Positions 28,697 to 36,308 of a stretch of DNA of 64,000 nucleotides are shown here, piece by piece. The notes beneath the pieces were generated by a model. It made no database searches and had not been told where the DNA came from. It worked only from the letters and a program-made list of their open reading frames with translations. Position 1 is the stretch's first letter. Every line of letters starts with the position of its first letter. Source of the stretch: Sulfuritalea sp. (GTDB lineage: Bacteria > Pseudomonadota > Gammaproteobacteria > Burkholderiales > Rhodocyclaceae); contig NZ_JAFLDR010000008.1 in assembly GCF_017302275.1 (NCBI RefSeq), positions 62,001-126,000 on the forward strand, in the 5' to 3' direction. The translations under genes and the position numbers were made by a program.

Positions 28697-30054
28697 ACGC
28701 CCCCGTCGAACTCCGCCTGCCGCCGCACTCGGTCGAGGCCGAGCAATCCCTGATCGGTGGCCTGCTGATCGATCCGCGTGCCTGGGACCATGTTGCCGAC
28801 CTGGTTTCCGATTCCGACTTTTTCCGCGATGACCACCGCCGCATCTTCCGCCACATCGCCCGGCTGATCGGGTCGGGCCGCCCGGTCGACGTCGTCACCG
28901 TGTTCGAGTCCGTCGAGCGGTCGAACGAAGTCGACCAGACCGGCGGGCTCGGCTACCTGGGGGAAATCGCCAACACTACCCCGTCGATTGCGAACATTCG
29001 CCGCTATGCCGAAATCATCCGGGACAAGGCGGTGCTTCGCGGGCTGATAGCGGCCGCAGACGCGCTGGCAGCGGCCTGCTTTGCGGGTGGTGTCGACGGA
29101 CCCGAGAAGATCGCACAGGCGGCCGATGCGTCCCTGGCACGCGCGCTTGATCGAGGCGCCGAAGACCCGATTACGGCGACGGATGCGATGCGGGCCGCCC
29201 TGGTTGCGGCCGACGATCGCCAGCAATCCGGACACCCCGGCGGGCTCGACACTGGGATTGCCGGCCTGGACCGGCTCACCGGCGGGCTTGTGCCTGGTCA
29301 GCTTTTCGTGGTCGCGGCGCGGCCCTCGATCGGCAAGAGCGCGATTGCGCTCGGCATCGCTGACCACATTGCACGCGCCGGTGGTCGTGTCGTCGTGTTC
29401 TCCCTCGAAATGTCTCGGCAGGAACTCGCCGCGCGCCTGCTTGCGGCCAGCTCGGGTGTTTCCGGTCGCGTGTTGCGTTCCGGGCCGTCCGACGACGAAT
29501 GGGGCCGGCTGTCGGGCGCCATGTGCGGGTCCGCTACCGACCGGATCGTCCTTGACGACAAGTCGGCGGCGACCGTCGCCTATGTCCGCGCTCGTTGCCG
29601 TCGGCTGCATCGCCAGGGTGCGCTGTCCCTGGTCGTGGTCGACTACCTGCAACTGATGACGCCGGCCGATCCGCGGGCGAACCGCTCGGAACAGGTCGGC
29701 TCGCTGTCCCGTGGGCTCAAGCACTTGGCAAAGGAAATCGGCGTGCCGGTGATTGCCCTGGCGCAACTGAACCGCTCGGTGGAGTCGCGCGCCGGTGGCA
29801 GGCCTCAACTCTCGGACCTACGCGACTCCGGCGAAATCGAGCAGGACGCCGACCTGATCGCGCTGCTGTCCCGCGTCGTTGAGCCGGCCGAGGGAGAAAA
29901 TGCCATTGTCGAACTCGCGTTGCGTAAGCACCGAAATGGTCCCTGCGGCGACGTGCTCTTGGCGTTCGATGCCGCGCGGATGACCTTTGCCCCCTATGGC
30001 GGCCCGCGTCCGTCCGGTCCTGCCCGGCCGGCGCGCTCTGGCTTTGACGGATGA
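28693..30054 (+). CDS. DnaB-type replicative DNA helicase of the element
   Basis: A 453-residue protein with the DnaB N-terminal domain (PPHSVEAEQSLIGGLL, then YLGEIANTTPSIANI) and the RecA-like helicase core: Walker A ARPSIGKSAIALGIA (Ser instead of the usual Thr), FSLEMSRQEL, Walker B LVVVDYLQLM and a late QDADLIALLSR. The chromosome would have its own dnaB; this copy makes the element able to replicate once excised. ATG 28693 overlaps the upstream stop. Confidence 0.93.
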   Translation: MNAPVELRLPPHSVEAEQSLIGGLLIDPRAWDHVADLVSDSDFFRDDHRRIFRHIARLIGSGRPVDVVTVFESVERSNEVDQTGGLGYLGEIANTTPSIANIRRYAEIIRDKAVLRGLIAAADALAAACFAGGVDGPEKIAQAADASLARALDRGAEDPITATDAMRAALVAADDRQQSGHPGGLDTGIAGLDRLTGGLVPGQLFVVAARPSIGKSAIALGIADHIARAGGRVVVFSLEMSRQELAARLLAASSGVSGRVLRSGPSDDEWGRLSGAMCGSATDRIVLDDKSAATVAYVRARCRRLHRQGALSLVVVDYLQLMTPADPRANRSEQVGSLSRGLKHLAKEIGVPVIALAQLNRSVESRAGGRPQLSDLRDSGEIEQDADLIALLSRVVEPAEGENAIVELALRKHRNGPCGDVLLAFDAARMTFAPYGGPRPSGPARPARSGFDG

Positions 30055-30061
30055 CCCGTCC

Positions 30062-30409
30062 ATGACCGCTATCACTCCTTACGTCCCGCACTCCGCCATC
30101 GCGTATCAATTCGCCGAGCTTGCGGGGCTTTTCGCCATGCGTCGGATTGACGATCTCGTCGGCGAAGACACGGGCGAGGCGAACCAGGCTATCGCGGACG
30201 AACTGTGGCGCGCGCTCCTGGGCTTGTGCAACGGCTGCCCCGGCCGAACCGCGATGGTCTTGCCGGACGCGGTTGACGTGCTGAACGATGTGTTTTTGGC
30301 CGCGCTCGCCAAGCGGGATTCGATCGAAACGCTCGCCGCGATCAACGCCGCGTTGGGATTGCTGTTCACCTTGTTCGCCCGCAGCATCGGCCCACACTCC
30401 GTGCATTGA
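30062..30409 (+). CDS. Hypothetical element protein, helical
   Basis: A 115-residue protein, mostly alpha-helical with a hydrophobic C-terminal half (AINAALGLLFTLFARSIG). It starts 8 bases after the helicase stop. No recognised family. Confidence 0.6.
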   Translation: MTAITPYVPHSAIAYQFAELAGLFAMRRIDDLVGEDTGEANQAIADELWRALLGLCNGCPGRTAMVLPDAVDVLNDVFLAALAKRDSIETLAAINAALGLLFTLFARSIGPHSVH

Positions 30410-30507
30410 ACTGTCATGCGCCTTCCCCTTCACCTCTTCATCGAAAACCGCGCCACGGCCCGACACGGCCTGCCGGCGGCGCCTTCACTCACCGAAAGGA
30501 ATCCCCA

Positions 30508-31185
30508 ATGAAAACCACGACCCGCGAATCCCTTCGACACGCCAAAGGGCCGATCCCGTTATACGGCGACGGCGTGATCCTCGGAGGCGGCCCGGCGACC
30601 CCCGCCGGCTGGACGCGGCCCTCCGGTGTTCCGGCTATCGCCCTCGCTGCGTCGGACGCGCCGAGCGTGGTCGCTGTCACCAGCTACCCCGGCGGCCGGA
30701 CCGTCGTGCAGTATTCGGACGGCACCAAGGCCGAGACCACGAGCCCGGCCCTTGCTGCCGCGAACTCGGCATTGACGAAGGCGGCAAAGGAACAAGATGC
30801 GGCCGCAAGGGCTTACGAGGCCGCGAATGCCGCTCTCAGCGCCGCGGTCGCGATGCATGCGCCTCGCTCCGCTGCCAAAGCCCCCACGCCGGCCGCTGCG
30901 CCCGCTCCTGCGCCCGCTGCTGCCTCTGCATCGGCTCCGCCCCTGGCTGCCGCAGCGAAGCCTGTCCCACCCGCTGCGCCGCGGCCCGCGCCGGCTGCCG
31001 CTCCGCCCGAGCCTTCGCTGCCGAGCCCGGCTGCCGTATTCGCCGAGCGCGCTGCCGTCGCTGCTGCTGCGGCTGCCCGTCGCACCGCCCCTGGTTCCAC
31101 TGACCGCAAGACCGCTGCACCCTCTGGCGATTCGTTCGCCGCTCTCGCTAACCGCACCTACTCCGAAAGGAATCGCAATGTCTAA
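30508..31185 (+). CDS. Alanine/proline-rich hypothetical element protein
   Basis: A 225-residue protein. The N-terminal 80 residues are ordinary (GPIPLYGDGVILGGG, then SYPGGRTVVQYSDGT); the remainder is Ala-Pro-rich, probably disordered. A ribosome binding site CGAAAGGAATC precedes ATG 30508, nearly the same as that before the next gene. Function unknown. Confidence 0.6.
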   Translation: MKTTTRESLRHAKGPIPLYGDGVILGGGPATPAGWTRPSGVPAIALAASDAPSVVAVTSYPGGRTVVQYSDGTKAETTSPALAAANSALTKAAKEQDAAARAYEAANAALSAAVAMHAPRSAAKAPTPAAAPAPAPAAASASAPPLAAAAKPVPPAAPRPAPAAAPPEPSLPSPAAVFAERAAVAAAAAARRTAPGSTDRKTAAPSGDSFAALANRTYSERNRNV

Positions 31186-31852
31186 GCCCATCACCCCGAA
31201 GTCCCCATCCGTCGCCGATTTCGACGCCGCTCTTGCGCGCCTCGCTGCGGCCGATGGCGTCGTGCTCAGCACCCGCGAGCGCATCACCGCCCTTGAGGCT
31301 CGCATCGCGGAGCTCGATGTCGCTGCCGGCCACCTCGAAACCGAGCGCGGCCGTGCCTATGCTTCCGGCGAACTCGACCAGGCCGTCAACCTCGGAAAGC
31401 AGTACGCCGCGAATCGCGCCGAGCATGGCGACGCTGTTGCTGCCGTCAAGGCAATGCACGCGTCGACGGACGACTTGATGATTGCCGTTCTGGACGCCGA
31501 AGATGAGGCCGAGCGCCTTCATGGGGCGGTCATGCATGCGTTCGCCGCGCAGGAGCGTGCGGCTCTGGTTGCCTACCTGAAACCGGCTCTATCCCGCGCC
31601 TGGCGTGCCCACTACGCCGCGGGGAATTCGATCAGTTTCGGGTCCTGGTGTCACGACTTGACCGACGAACTCGACGGCGGGCATGAGGCGGTCTTTGCCG
31701 CCGACGTGAAACTGCCGATTCAGGAACTGTGCCCGCGTTCGGGCCTGATCCCCGGCAACCCGCGCAACGGTGACCAGCGTCGTGCCGATCTGAACGCACT
31801 CCGCGAGAAGAAGCGCGCGGCCAGTGGCGCCGATCTGGCGCAGGCGGCCTAA
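31178..31852 (+). CDS. Hypothetical coiled-coil element protein
   Basis: A 224-residue protein with a long predicted coiled coil (STRERITALEARIAELDVAA, about residues 30-105). It overlaps the end of the preceding gene by eight bases and shares its ribosome binding site (CCGAAAGGAATCGCA). No recognised family. Confidence 0.6.
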   Translation: MSKPITPKSPSVADFDAALARLAAADGVVLSTRERITALEARIAELDVAAGHLETERGRAYASGELDQAVNLGKQYAANRAEHGDAVAAVKAMHASTDDLMIAVLDAEDEAERLHGAVMHAFAAQERAALVAYLKPALSRAWRAHYAAGNSISFGSWCHDLTDELDGGHEAVFAADVKLPIQELCPRSGLIPGNPRNGDQRRADLNALREKKRAASGADLAQAA

Positions 31853-31912
31853 GTTGCCCGCCCTTATGGCGTTGCCCCGCTTCCGGGGTGACGCCGCTCT
31901 CGGAGCCCTGTA

Positions 31913-32404
31913 ATGGCCGCAAAAGCATCTGCCAGAAAACTCCGCGCCGCCGAGGTTCAGGCGGGTGTCCTGCAACTGCGCAAGGCCGGGCTTCCGTTCT
32001 CGAAAATCGGTGAGCAACTCGGCATCAGCAGGGCCCACGCCTGCAAGGTTGCGAAGCGCGCCCTGGTCGAGTTCCACGTCAATGCCGCGGCCGATGCCGC
32101 CGATTTGCTGGCGTTGAGCGTTGCTCGCCTCGATCATCTGCTGACAACCCTTTGGCCGAAGGCAACCGCCGGCAACCTGGGGGCCGTGGATCGCGTTCTG
32201 GCGATCGAGCAGCGCCGCGCTCGGTTGCTCGGACTCGAAGCACCGTCCAAGATCGCGCCGGTTGATCCGAGCGGCGGTCAGGAATACAAGGGGCGCGGCC
32301 TGAGTGAGTTGCTCGCTTTGGGCGGCCTGGGTGCATTGCGCGATGCCTATCAAGCAGAAAAGCCCAACGACGCCACCCAGGAGAAACCTCATGCTGCAGA
32401 TTGA
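31913..32404 (+). CDS. HTH protein, possible small-terminase-like
   Basis: A 163-residue protein with a clear helix-turn-helix at about residues 26-47 (LPFSKIGEQLGISRAHACKV) then helices. Size, N-terminal HTH and position just before a virion gene fit phage small terminase subunits, which bind packaging sites; a plain regulator is equally possible. No large terminase follows. Overlaps the next gene start by 14 bases. Confidence 0.6.
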   Translation: MAAKASARKLRAAEVQAGVLQLRKAGLPFSKIGEQLGISRAHACKVAKRALVEFHVNAAADAADLLALSVARLDHLLTTLWPKATAGNLGAVDRVLAIEQRRARLLGLEAPSKIAPVDPSGGQEYKGRGLSELLALGGLGALRDAYQAEKPNDATQEKPHAAD

Positions 32405-32924
32405 ACCCATCGGCTTTGCCGAACTCGAAACCGCCCTGGACGCCCTACGGGATCGGGTCAGGGCCGCCGATCTACTGGATGACGTCGGCAACGCTCTCGC
32501 CGAGAATGTCCGCGCCTGTTTCGTCGCGTCCGCGTCGCCCTACGGTGTCGCCTGGTTGCCGTTGAAGCGCCGAATCGGCCAGCCGTTGCGGGATACCGGG
32601 CGATTGATGAACTCGATCACCCACCGCGTCACCGGCGATTCGGTGGAGGTCGGCACGAACGTCGGCTATGCCGGCTTCCACCAGTACGGCGCCAACGCCA
32701 TGCGGGGCCACGCCGGGGCGACGCAGGTCGGTCGCGGTGCCGGTATCCCCGCGCGGCCGTTCCTGCCTGACGCCTCGCGTGGCCTGCCGCCTGCGTGGGG
32801 TGAGGAGGTCCGCTCGATCATCGCGGCGCACGTGGGCGGGGCGACTGACGGCAACCAGCAGGCCGGCGTGAGCCACGTTGCGTCGTTGCTCGCCGGCCGC
32901 CTGCGCTCCGGAGGCGGGCGATGA
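32391..32924 (+). CDS. Phage virion morphogenesis/tail-completion protein
   Basis: A 177-residue protein of the Mu gpG / P2 gpS-like tail-completion family: LPLKRRIGQPLRDTGRLMNS, ITHRVTGDSVEVGTNVGYAG, FHQYGA and IPARPFLP are its hallmark pieces. In phages it finishes the head or tail joint. Here it stands alone with no capsid, portal or tail genes, so it may modify a helper phage's particles. ATG 32391 follows a GGAG site. Confidence 0.85.
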   Translation: MLQIEPIGFAELETALDALRDRVRAADLLDDVGNALAENVRACFVASASPYGVAWLPLKRRIGQPLRDTGRLMNSITHRVTGDSVEVGTNVGYAGFHQYGANAMRGHAGATQVGRGAGIPARPFLPDASRGLPPAWGEEVRSIIAAHVGGATDGNQQAGVSHVASLLAGRLRSGGGR

Positions 32925-33097
32925 AGTGTTGCCAGCGTTCGACCCTGCGCGGTTACTGCAGCCGGGAGGCGACCGCTCGCATGCACTTGCCGAAATCGAA
33001 GTCGAGCCACCCCTGGCAGTTGCTGTGCCCGTTTTGCGTTGAAGCGATGCGTAGGCTTCATCCGGGCGCGCGGATTCTGCCGCTCAGAAGAAATTAA
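32921..33097 (+). CDS. 58-residue Cys-rich peptide
   Basis: A short gene whose ATG overlaps the previous stop (ATGA). It has five cysteines: MKCCQR, GYCSR and LLCPFC. The pattern suggests a small metal-binding protein. Basic C-terminus. The end overlaps the convergent lipoprotein gene by 14 bases. No named family. Confidence 0.55.
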   Translation: MKCCQRSTLRGYCSREATARMHLPKSKSSHPWQLLCPFCVEAMRRLHPGARILPLRRN

Positions 33098-33425
33098 CAC
33101 CGTCGCAGATCGTCCACTGGAATGTGACTTGAGCGTCCCTGTCTGGCTTGTTGGTGATGGGGTCGTATGTCCGCCCGATGTAGTGCCACACCTCCCGGCC
33201 GTTCAGTTCCTGGGTTCTGTCGGGCTTCCCGACCGCTGCGATTACCCCATCCCAATTTTTCTCGAACACTAGGGCCTTGAACTCATAACGCGGGATCAGC
33301 TTGCGCGCCGGCTCAGCTTTGGTCTGCGGCTCTTGGGCTCGCTTCGCGGCTCCCTGGTTGCGGTCCGAACACCCGCCGGTGGCAATGGCTAAAGCCGCGA
33401 AGAAAATTGCTAGTGCAAGTCGCAT
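33084..33425 (-). CDS. Small lipoprotein carried by the element
   Basis: A 113-residue protein with a lipoprotein signal (LAIFFAALAIATGGC) followed by a Lys/Ala/Gln linker and a compact C-terminal domain with FEKNWDGVIAAVGKPDRTQ and WHYIGRTYD, reminiscent of SmpA/BamE-type small lipoproteins but not assigned. Opposite strand to the element's main genes; a likely lysogenic-conversion (moron) gene. Confidence 0.65.
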   Translation of the reverse strand: MRLALAIFFAALAIATGGCSDRNQGAAKRAQEPQTKAEPARKLIPRYEFKALVFEKNWDGVIAAVGKPDRTQELNGREVWHYIGRTYDPITNKPDRDAQVTFQWTICDGVNFF

Positions 33426-33472
33426 CGTTGGGCTCCCGGAAGGATTGAACATGGACGATCAGCCCGCGCAGC

Positions 33473-33562
33473 ATATTACCTATTCGTCCGGAATATTACC
33501 TGCCCCCTGATTTATCTTGCGGATATGCTCTCTGCGGTAATGCCAGCGTCTTGCATATTACC
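33473..33562 (+). repeat. Three ATATTACC direct copies and one inverted core upstream of 33621
   Basis: ATATTACC at 33473-33480, 33493-33500 and 33555-33562, plus inverted GGTAAT at 33536-33541, in a 195-bp intergenic region. Possible operator or iteron array. Confidence 0.5.
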
Positions 33563-33620
33563 CGCGAGGCCTGTCAGAGTGGGGCTGTAGTCCAACCCAA
33601 CCACTCGAAGGAGATTCGCC

Positions 33621-33863
33621 ATGTCCGCCACTTCCACCCGCTCCCGTGCCCGTCCTGCTGCCGCTGCCGACGCTTTCCTCGCCTCTCTGGAAAACCCCGT
33701 CACGGCGGCGATCTTCGACGCGAACCTGACGACCCGCATGCTGCTGTCCGGTGCCACCGGCGACACGTCCCCGCTGCTGCTGATCGACGGCGCCATTGCC
33801 GCCTTGCAAAAGGGTCGCGCGGCCCTGGTCCTGCAGCGCGACCTCGCTTCGCTGCAGGCCTGA
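33621..33863 (+). CDS. Small hypothetical element protein
   Basis: An 80-residue protein (ANLTTRMLLSGATGDTSPLL in the middle), helical, with GAAGGAGA upstream of the ATG. No recognised family. Confidence 0.55.
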   Translation: MSATSTRSRARPAAAADAFLASLENPVTAAIFDANLTTRMLLSGATGDTSPLLLIDGAIAALQKGRAALVLQRDLASLQA

Positions 33864-33865
33864 TC

Positions 33866-34054
33866 GTGCGCCCTGGTCGCAAGCCACCCATCATCACCGT
33901 GCGCGCTGTCGGATCGGTGCCGGCGTGCGCTGCGGAGGCCGTCGCTGCGCTGCTGTTGGCTCGGGAGCGGGGCGCTGCGGTGCCTGGCGCGGCTCCCGTG
34001 CCGGATGCTGCCCTGGCGTCGCCGCGGGCTCCTGCTGCCCGTGGTGGTGTCTGA
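33866..34054 (+). CDS. Possible 62-residue Ala-rich small protein
   Basis: GTG start three bases after the preceding stop, Ala/Pro-rich (AAEAVAALLLARERGAAVPG), ending 10 bp before a convergent gene. Composition alone could be chance in GC-rich DNA. Confidence 0.25.
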   Translation: MRPGRKPPIITVRAVGSVPACAAEAVAALLLARERGAAVPGAAPVPDAALASPRAPAARGGV

Positions 34055-34063
34055 GTTTGAAAA

Positions 34064-34789
34064 CTACTTGCCAGGAGCCTCGAACTTCGTCCCATCACCG
34101 AACAGCACCACGTCTGGCGCGAATTCGCTGGTGGTCTTGGTGGCGTCAATTGCAGCTTCCTTGCGGTCCTTGCTGTCGAACTTGCTGTAGTCCCGAGTAA
34201 GCAACAACCTCTTGGTGGCGCCAGGCGGGATGTCGCTGTCGGTCTTCAGTTTGGTTTCCATTACCTTGTCGCCGAAGGCGTCGCGCACAGTGAGCAGGCC
34301 CTTGATGCCAGTGATTGTCTTGCCACTCTTATTGTTGACGTCGATGTCCATGCGCAGGTAATCCTTGACGTCGTGGTCGCGGAACGTCGCTTCGTGAAGA
34401 TCCACCTTCGCCAGCCGCACTTCCACCACTTGGGCGAACTGCTGCGCCAGCGCCTTGCGCGCGGCCTCCGCTTTTTCGCTGGCGACCTTGGCGGCGGCTT
34501 CGGTGGCGGCGATCTTGGCGATAAATTCCTTTTGCTCGACAATGGCCTTGCGCAGCGTCATGCCTTCCGGAATCGGCTCGGCCGAGATGCCGAACAGGCC
34601 GCCGAACTTGGCGCCAATGGCGTGCCGCATCATGTATCCGGTCAGCAGGTCGCGTTCTTCGACGCTGAGCTTTTCTAACGTTGGCTTGATGTCCGCAAAC
34701 TTTTCCGCATCACGCGGCAGCGGCGTGTCGCGCGGGTCGGCGCAGCCTGCCGCGAGCGCAACGGCAAGGATCAGCAAGATTTTTTTCAT
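34064..34789 (-). CDS. Lipoprotein with coiled coil, element-carried
   Basis: A 241-residue lipoprotein (MKKILLILAVALAAGC). After the anchor come EKFADIKPTLEKLSVEERDL, TGYMMRHAIGAKFG, an Ala/Lys/Glu coiled coil (about residues 95-130) and a beta-rich domain with NNKSGKTITGIKGLLTVRDA, like proteins that respond to envelope or surface state. Minus strand. Its ribosome binding site GGAGG is strong. Likely a moron gene changing the host envelope; inference. Confidence 0.7.
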   Translation of the reverse strand: MKKILLILAVALAAGCADPRDTPLPRDAEKFADIKPTLEKLSVEERDLLTGYMMRHAIGAKFGGLFGISAEPIPEGMTLRKAIVEQKEFIAKIAATEAAAKVASEKAEAARKALAQQFAQVVEVRLAKVDLHEATFRDHDVKDYLRMDIDVNNKSGKTITGIKGLLTVRDAFGDKVMETKLKTDSDIPPGATKRLLLTRDYSKFDSKDRKEAAIDATKTTSEFAPDVVLFGDGTKFEAPGK

Positions 34790-35023
34790 GGTGTTCCTCC
34801 CTTCGAAAAATGCCATGATAACCGCATGTGGTTCGGTCGGGTTCCGGGTGGATCGTGGCGACGGACTGGTAGCGGCCGATGGGCTCGCCGATGAGGCGCG
34901 GCCATCAAAGATAGAGAAATGCAAATTGAGACACTACCCTGCGCGCTGAGGGCTTGTTGCGCGCGTCATATTGGGCTAGGCTCCCGTCATGCACCGGACC
35001 GCCTGTCCGGAGGAGGCGTGACC

Positions 35024-35353
35024 ATGTGGCTGTTCCTGTCCAATGCGGCTGTTTCCATCGTGTCCGATCGCGACGATCCCGCGCGGTTGCTGGTCCGCGG
35101 GCGCCGGCACGGGGATATTGAGGCGTTCCTGGCGCCGGTCGTTGCCGAGGGCCGGTGGCAGGTATCGGTGACGCCCGACGCCGACTATCTCTATCGGGCC
35201 TTCGTGCCCCGCGATACCGTTGCTCGCGCGGTCGCTGCCCACGCATCGGCGATCGGCTATCCGAACTTCAAGAACTCCGTGCACGACGGCCGCCGGCACT
35301 CGGCTTATTCCGACGTCTGGTCGGTCATGCACGCCTACCAGGAGGAACCCTGA
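35024..35353 (+). CDS. Conserved phage/element hypothetical protein (MW[LI]F type)
   Basis: A 109-residue protein starting MWLFLSNAAVSIVSDRDD, with LLVRGRRHGDIEAFL, DADYLYRAFVPRDTVA and a late YSDVWSVMHAY. It matches the layout of a common small protein in mobile elements beginning MWIFTKYGF; role unknown. A strong ribosome binding site (GGAGGAGG) precedes ATG 35024. Confidence 0.7.
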   Translation: MWLFLSNAAVSIVSDRDDPARLLVRGRRHGDIEAFLAPVVAEGRWQVSVTPDADYLYRAFVPRDTVARAVAAHASAIGYPNFKNSVHDGRRHSAYSDVWSVMHAYQEEP

Positions 35354-35617
35354 ATGACCGCTCCCGCTCTGCCCCTGGCTGAACTGCGCGCCCGATACGA
35401 TGCCCTCGGGAAGATCGAAGAACTCGAAGGTGAGCGGACCCACCTTACGCGCTGCGCCACGTTCGATGATTTCCTGAAATTCGGGCCGATGGTCGCGCAG
35501 GACTTCGCTGGCTGGCGCGAAAAATACCCGCCGGACCTTGAGTTTGCCGAGGAGTGCAACCCTGGGCTGTTCGCACTGATCCTCGAAGCGTGGCCTGACG
35601 CGCAACCGCGCGCCTGA
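35354..35617 (+). CDS. Small hypothetical element protein
   Basis: An 87-residue acidic protein; ATG follows the preceding stop directly. Contains TRCATFDDFLKFGPMVAQDF and EFAEECNPGLF. No recognised family. Last gene of the element. Confidence 0.55.
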   Translation: MTAPALPLAELRARYDALGKIEELEGERTHLTRCATFDDFLKFGPMVAQDFAGWREKYPPDLEFAEECNPGLFALILEAWPDAQPRA

Positions 35618-35729
35618 TCCGCTGCCCCTCGGGGCGTCCCCCTGGTTCTGAGTCACCGGTTGCGTTCGCGGCCCTGGTGGTCATGCGTCTTGCATCTACG
35701 GTCGAAATGCAGGGGTAGCGACCGCCTCC

Positions 35730-35750
35730 GGTTCCCCTAGCGGTTCCCCA
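35730..35750 (+). repeat. Two GGTTCCCC repeats near the right end
   Basis: GGTTCCCCT at 35730-35738 and GGTTCCCCA at 35742-35750, same orientation as the three near the left end. Confidence 0.55.
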
Positions 35751-35771
35751 AGGCCCGAGGCCAAAAGAAAA

Positions 35772-35798
35772 GGGTTCCCGGCGATTAACCGGAAACCC
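35772..35798 (-). terminator. Intrinsic terminator of tRNA-Pro
   Basis: On the minus strand GGGTTTCCGG, seven-base loop, CCGGGAACCC, then TTTTCTTTT. It lies on the element side of the tRNA, so the element supplies it. Confidence 0.85.
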
Positions 35799-35856
35799 TT
35801 GGTATTACTGGTCGGGGCGGCGGGATTCGAACTCGCGACCCCTTGCACCCCATGCA
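35791..35856. repeat. Right attachment repeat (within tRNA-Pro)
   Basis: 66-bp partner of 24898-24963, one mismatch. Here it continues into the intact 5' half of tRNA-Pro. Confidence 0.92.
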
Positions 35857-35885
35857 AGTGCGCTACCAGGCTGCGCCACGCCCCG
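35809..35885 (-). tRNA. tRNA-Pro(GGG)
   Basis: 77 bases including encoded CCA. Acceptor CGGGGCG/CGCCCCG with C1-G72 as in bacterial tRNA-Pro, D arm TGGCGCAGCCTGGTAGCGCA, anticodon loop ATGGGGT (anticodon GGG), T arm GAGTTCGAATCCC. It is the integration site of the element; its 3' half is element-derived. Confidence 0.96.
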
Positions 35886-35921
35886 ACTGCACGAATTATA
35901 ACAAAGGAAAAGCACGCAGCT

Positions 35922-36308
35922 TCAGGCAGCGCGCAGGAAATCGATGATTGCGGAAAGTTCGGCGCGGATCGATGTCGAATCACTGCCCGTCGGTGTCGCC
36001 GCTTGAGGTGCTTCAACCGACTCGGGCGGCTTGCCAGGGCCGTCATCGAGTCGATTTCGCGCACCGCTGATGGTGAAACCTTCCTGGTAGAGCAACTCGC
36101 GGATGCGCCTGACGAGCAGGACTTCATGGTGCTGGTAGTAGCGCCGGTTGCCGCGCCGCTTGACCGGACGCAACTGGGTGAATTCCTGTTCCCAGTAGCG
36201 CAGCACGTGCGGCTTGACGCCGCACAGCTCGCTCACCTCGCCGATGGTGAAGTAGCGCTTCGCCGGAATCGGCGGCAGTTCGTCCCGACTATTGCTGGCT
36301 GTTGCCAC
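35922..36308 (-). CDS. MerR-family transcriptional regulator
   Basis: About 128 residues: an N-terminal MerR winged HTH ([20 protein letters not shown], then [20 protein letters not shown]) and a short tail without a metal-binding Cys cluster. GTG at 36308 with GAGG upstream overlaps ihfA by 20 bases; a longer frame to 36365 exists. Regularly found after ihfA in betaproteobacteria. Target unknown. Confidence 0.88.
   Translation of the reverse strand: MATASNSRDELPPIPAKRYFTIGEVSELCGVKPHVLRYWEQEFTQLRPVKRRGNRRYYQHHEVLLVRRIRELLYQEGFTISGARNRLDDGPGKPPESVEAPQAATPTGSDSTSIRAELSAIIDFLRAA

Larger units (their letters stand above)
24898..35856. mobile_element. Integrated 10.9-kb satellite-like element in tRNA-Pro(GGG)
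   Basis: Bounded by 66-bp direct repeats from the tRNA-Pro 3' part, with the integrase gene next to one end and the intact tRNA at the other. Contents in order: integrase, unknown, AlpA-like, Cys protein, replication initiator-like, DnaB-like helicase, several small proteins, HTH protein, virion-morphogenesis protein, Cys-rich peptide, two minus-strand lipoproteins and small proteins. No capsid, portal, large terminase, tail-fibre or lysis gene is recognisable. I infer a phage satellite or strongly reduced prophage; a mobilizable element is less likely because no relaxase is seen. Confidence 0.85.

Noticed and set aside
35170-35200. AGTCGGCGTCGGGCG-like string in the element, minus strand
   Set aside because: Spacing is shifted by one base and ACGG is missing.
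24898-35856. Conjugative or mobilizable element
   Set aside because: No relaxase, coupling protein or transfer genes are recognisable.
35696-36127. Minus-strand 143-codon frame across tRNA-Pro and the end of the merR gene
   Set aside because: Translates the tRNA itself and overlaps the MerR gene in another frame.
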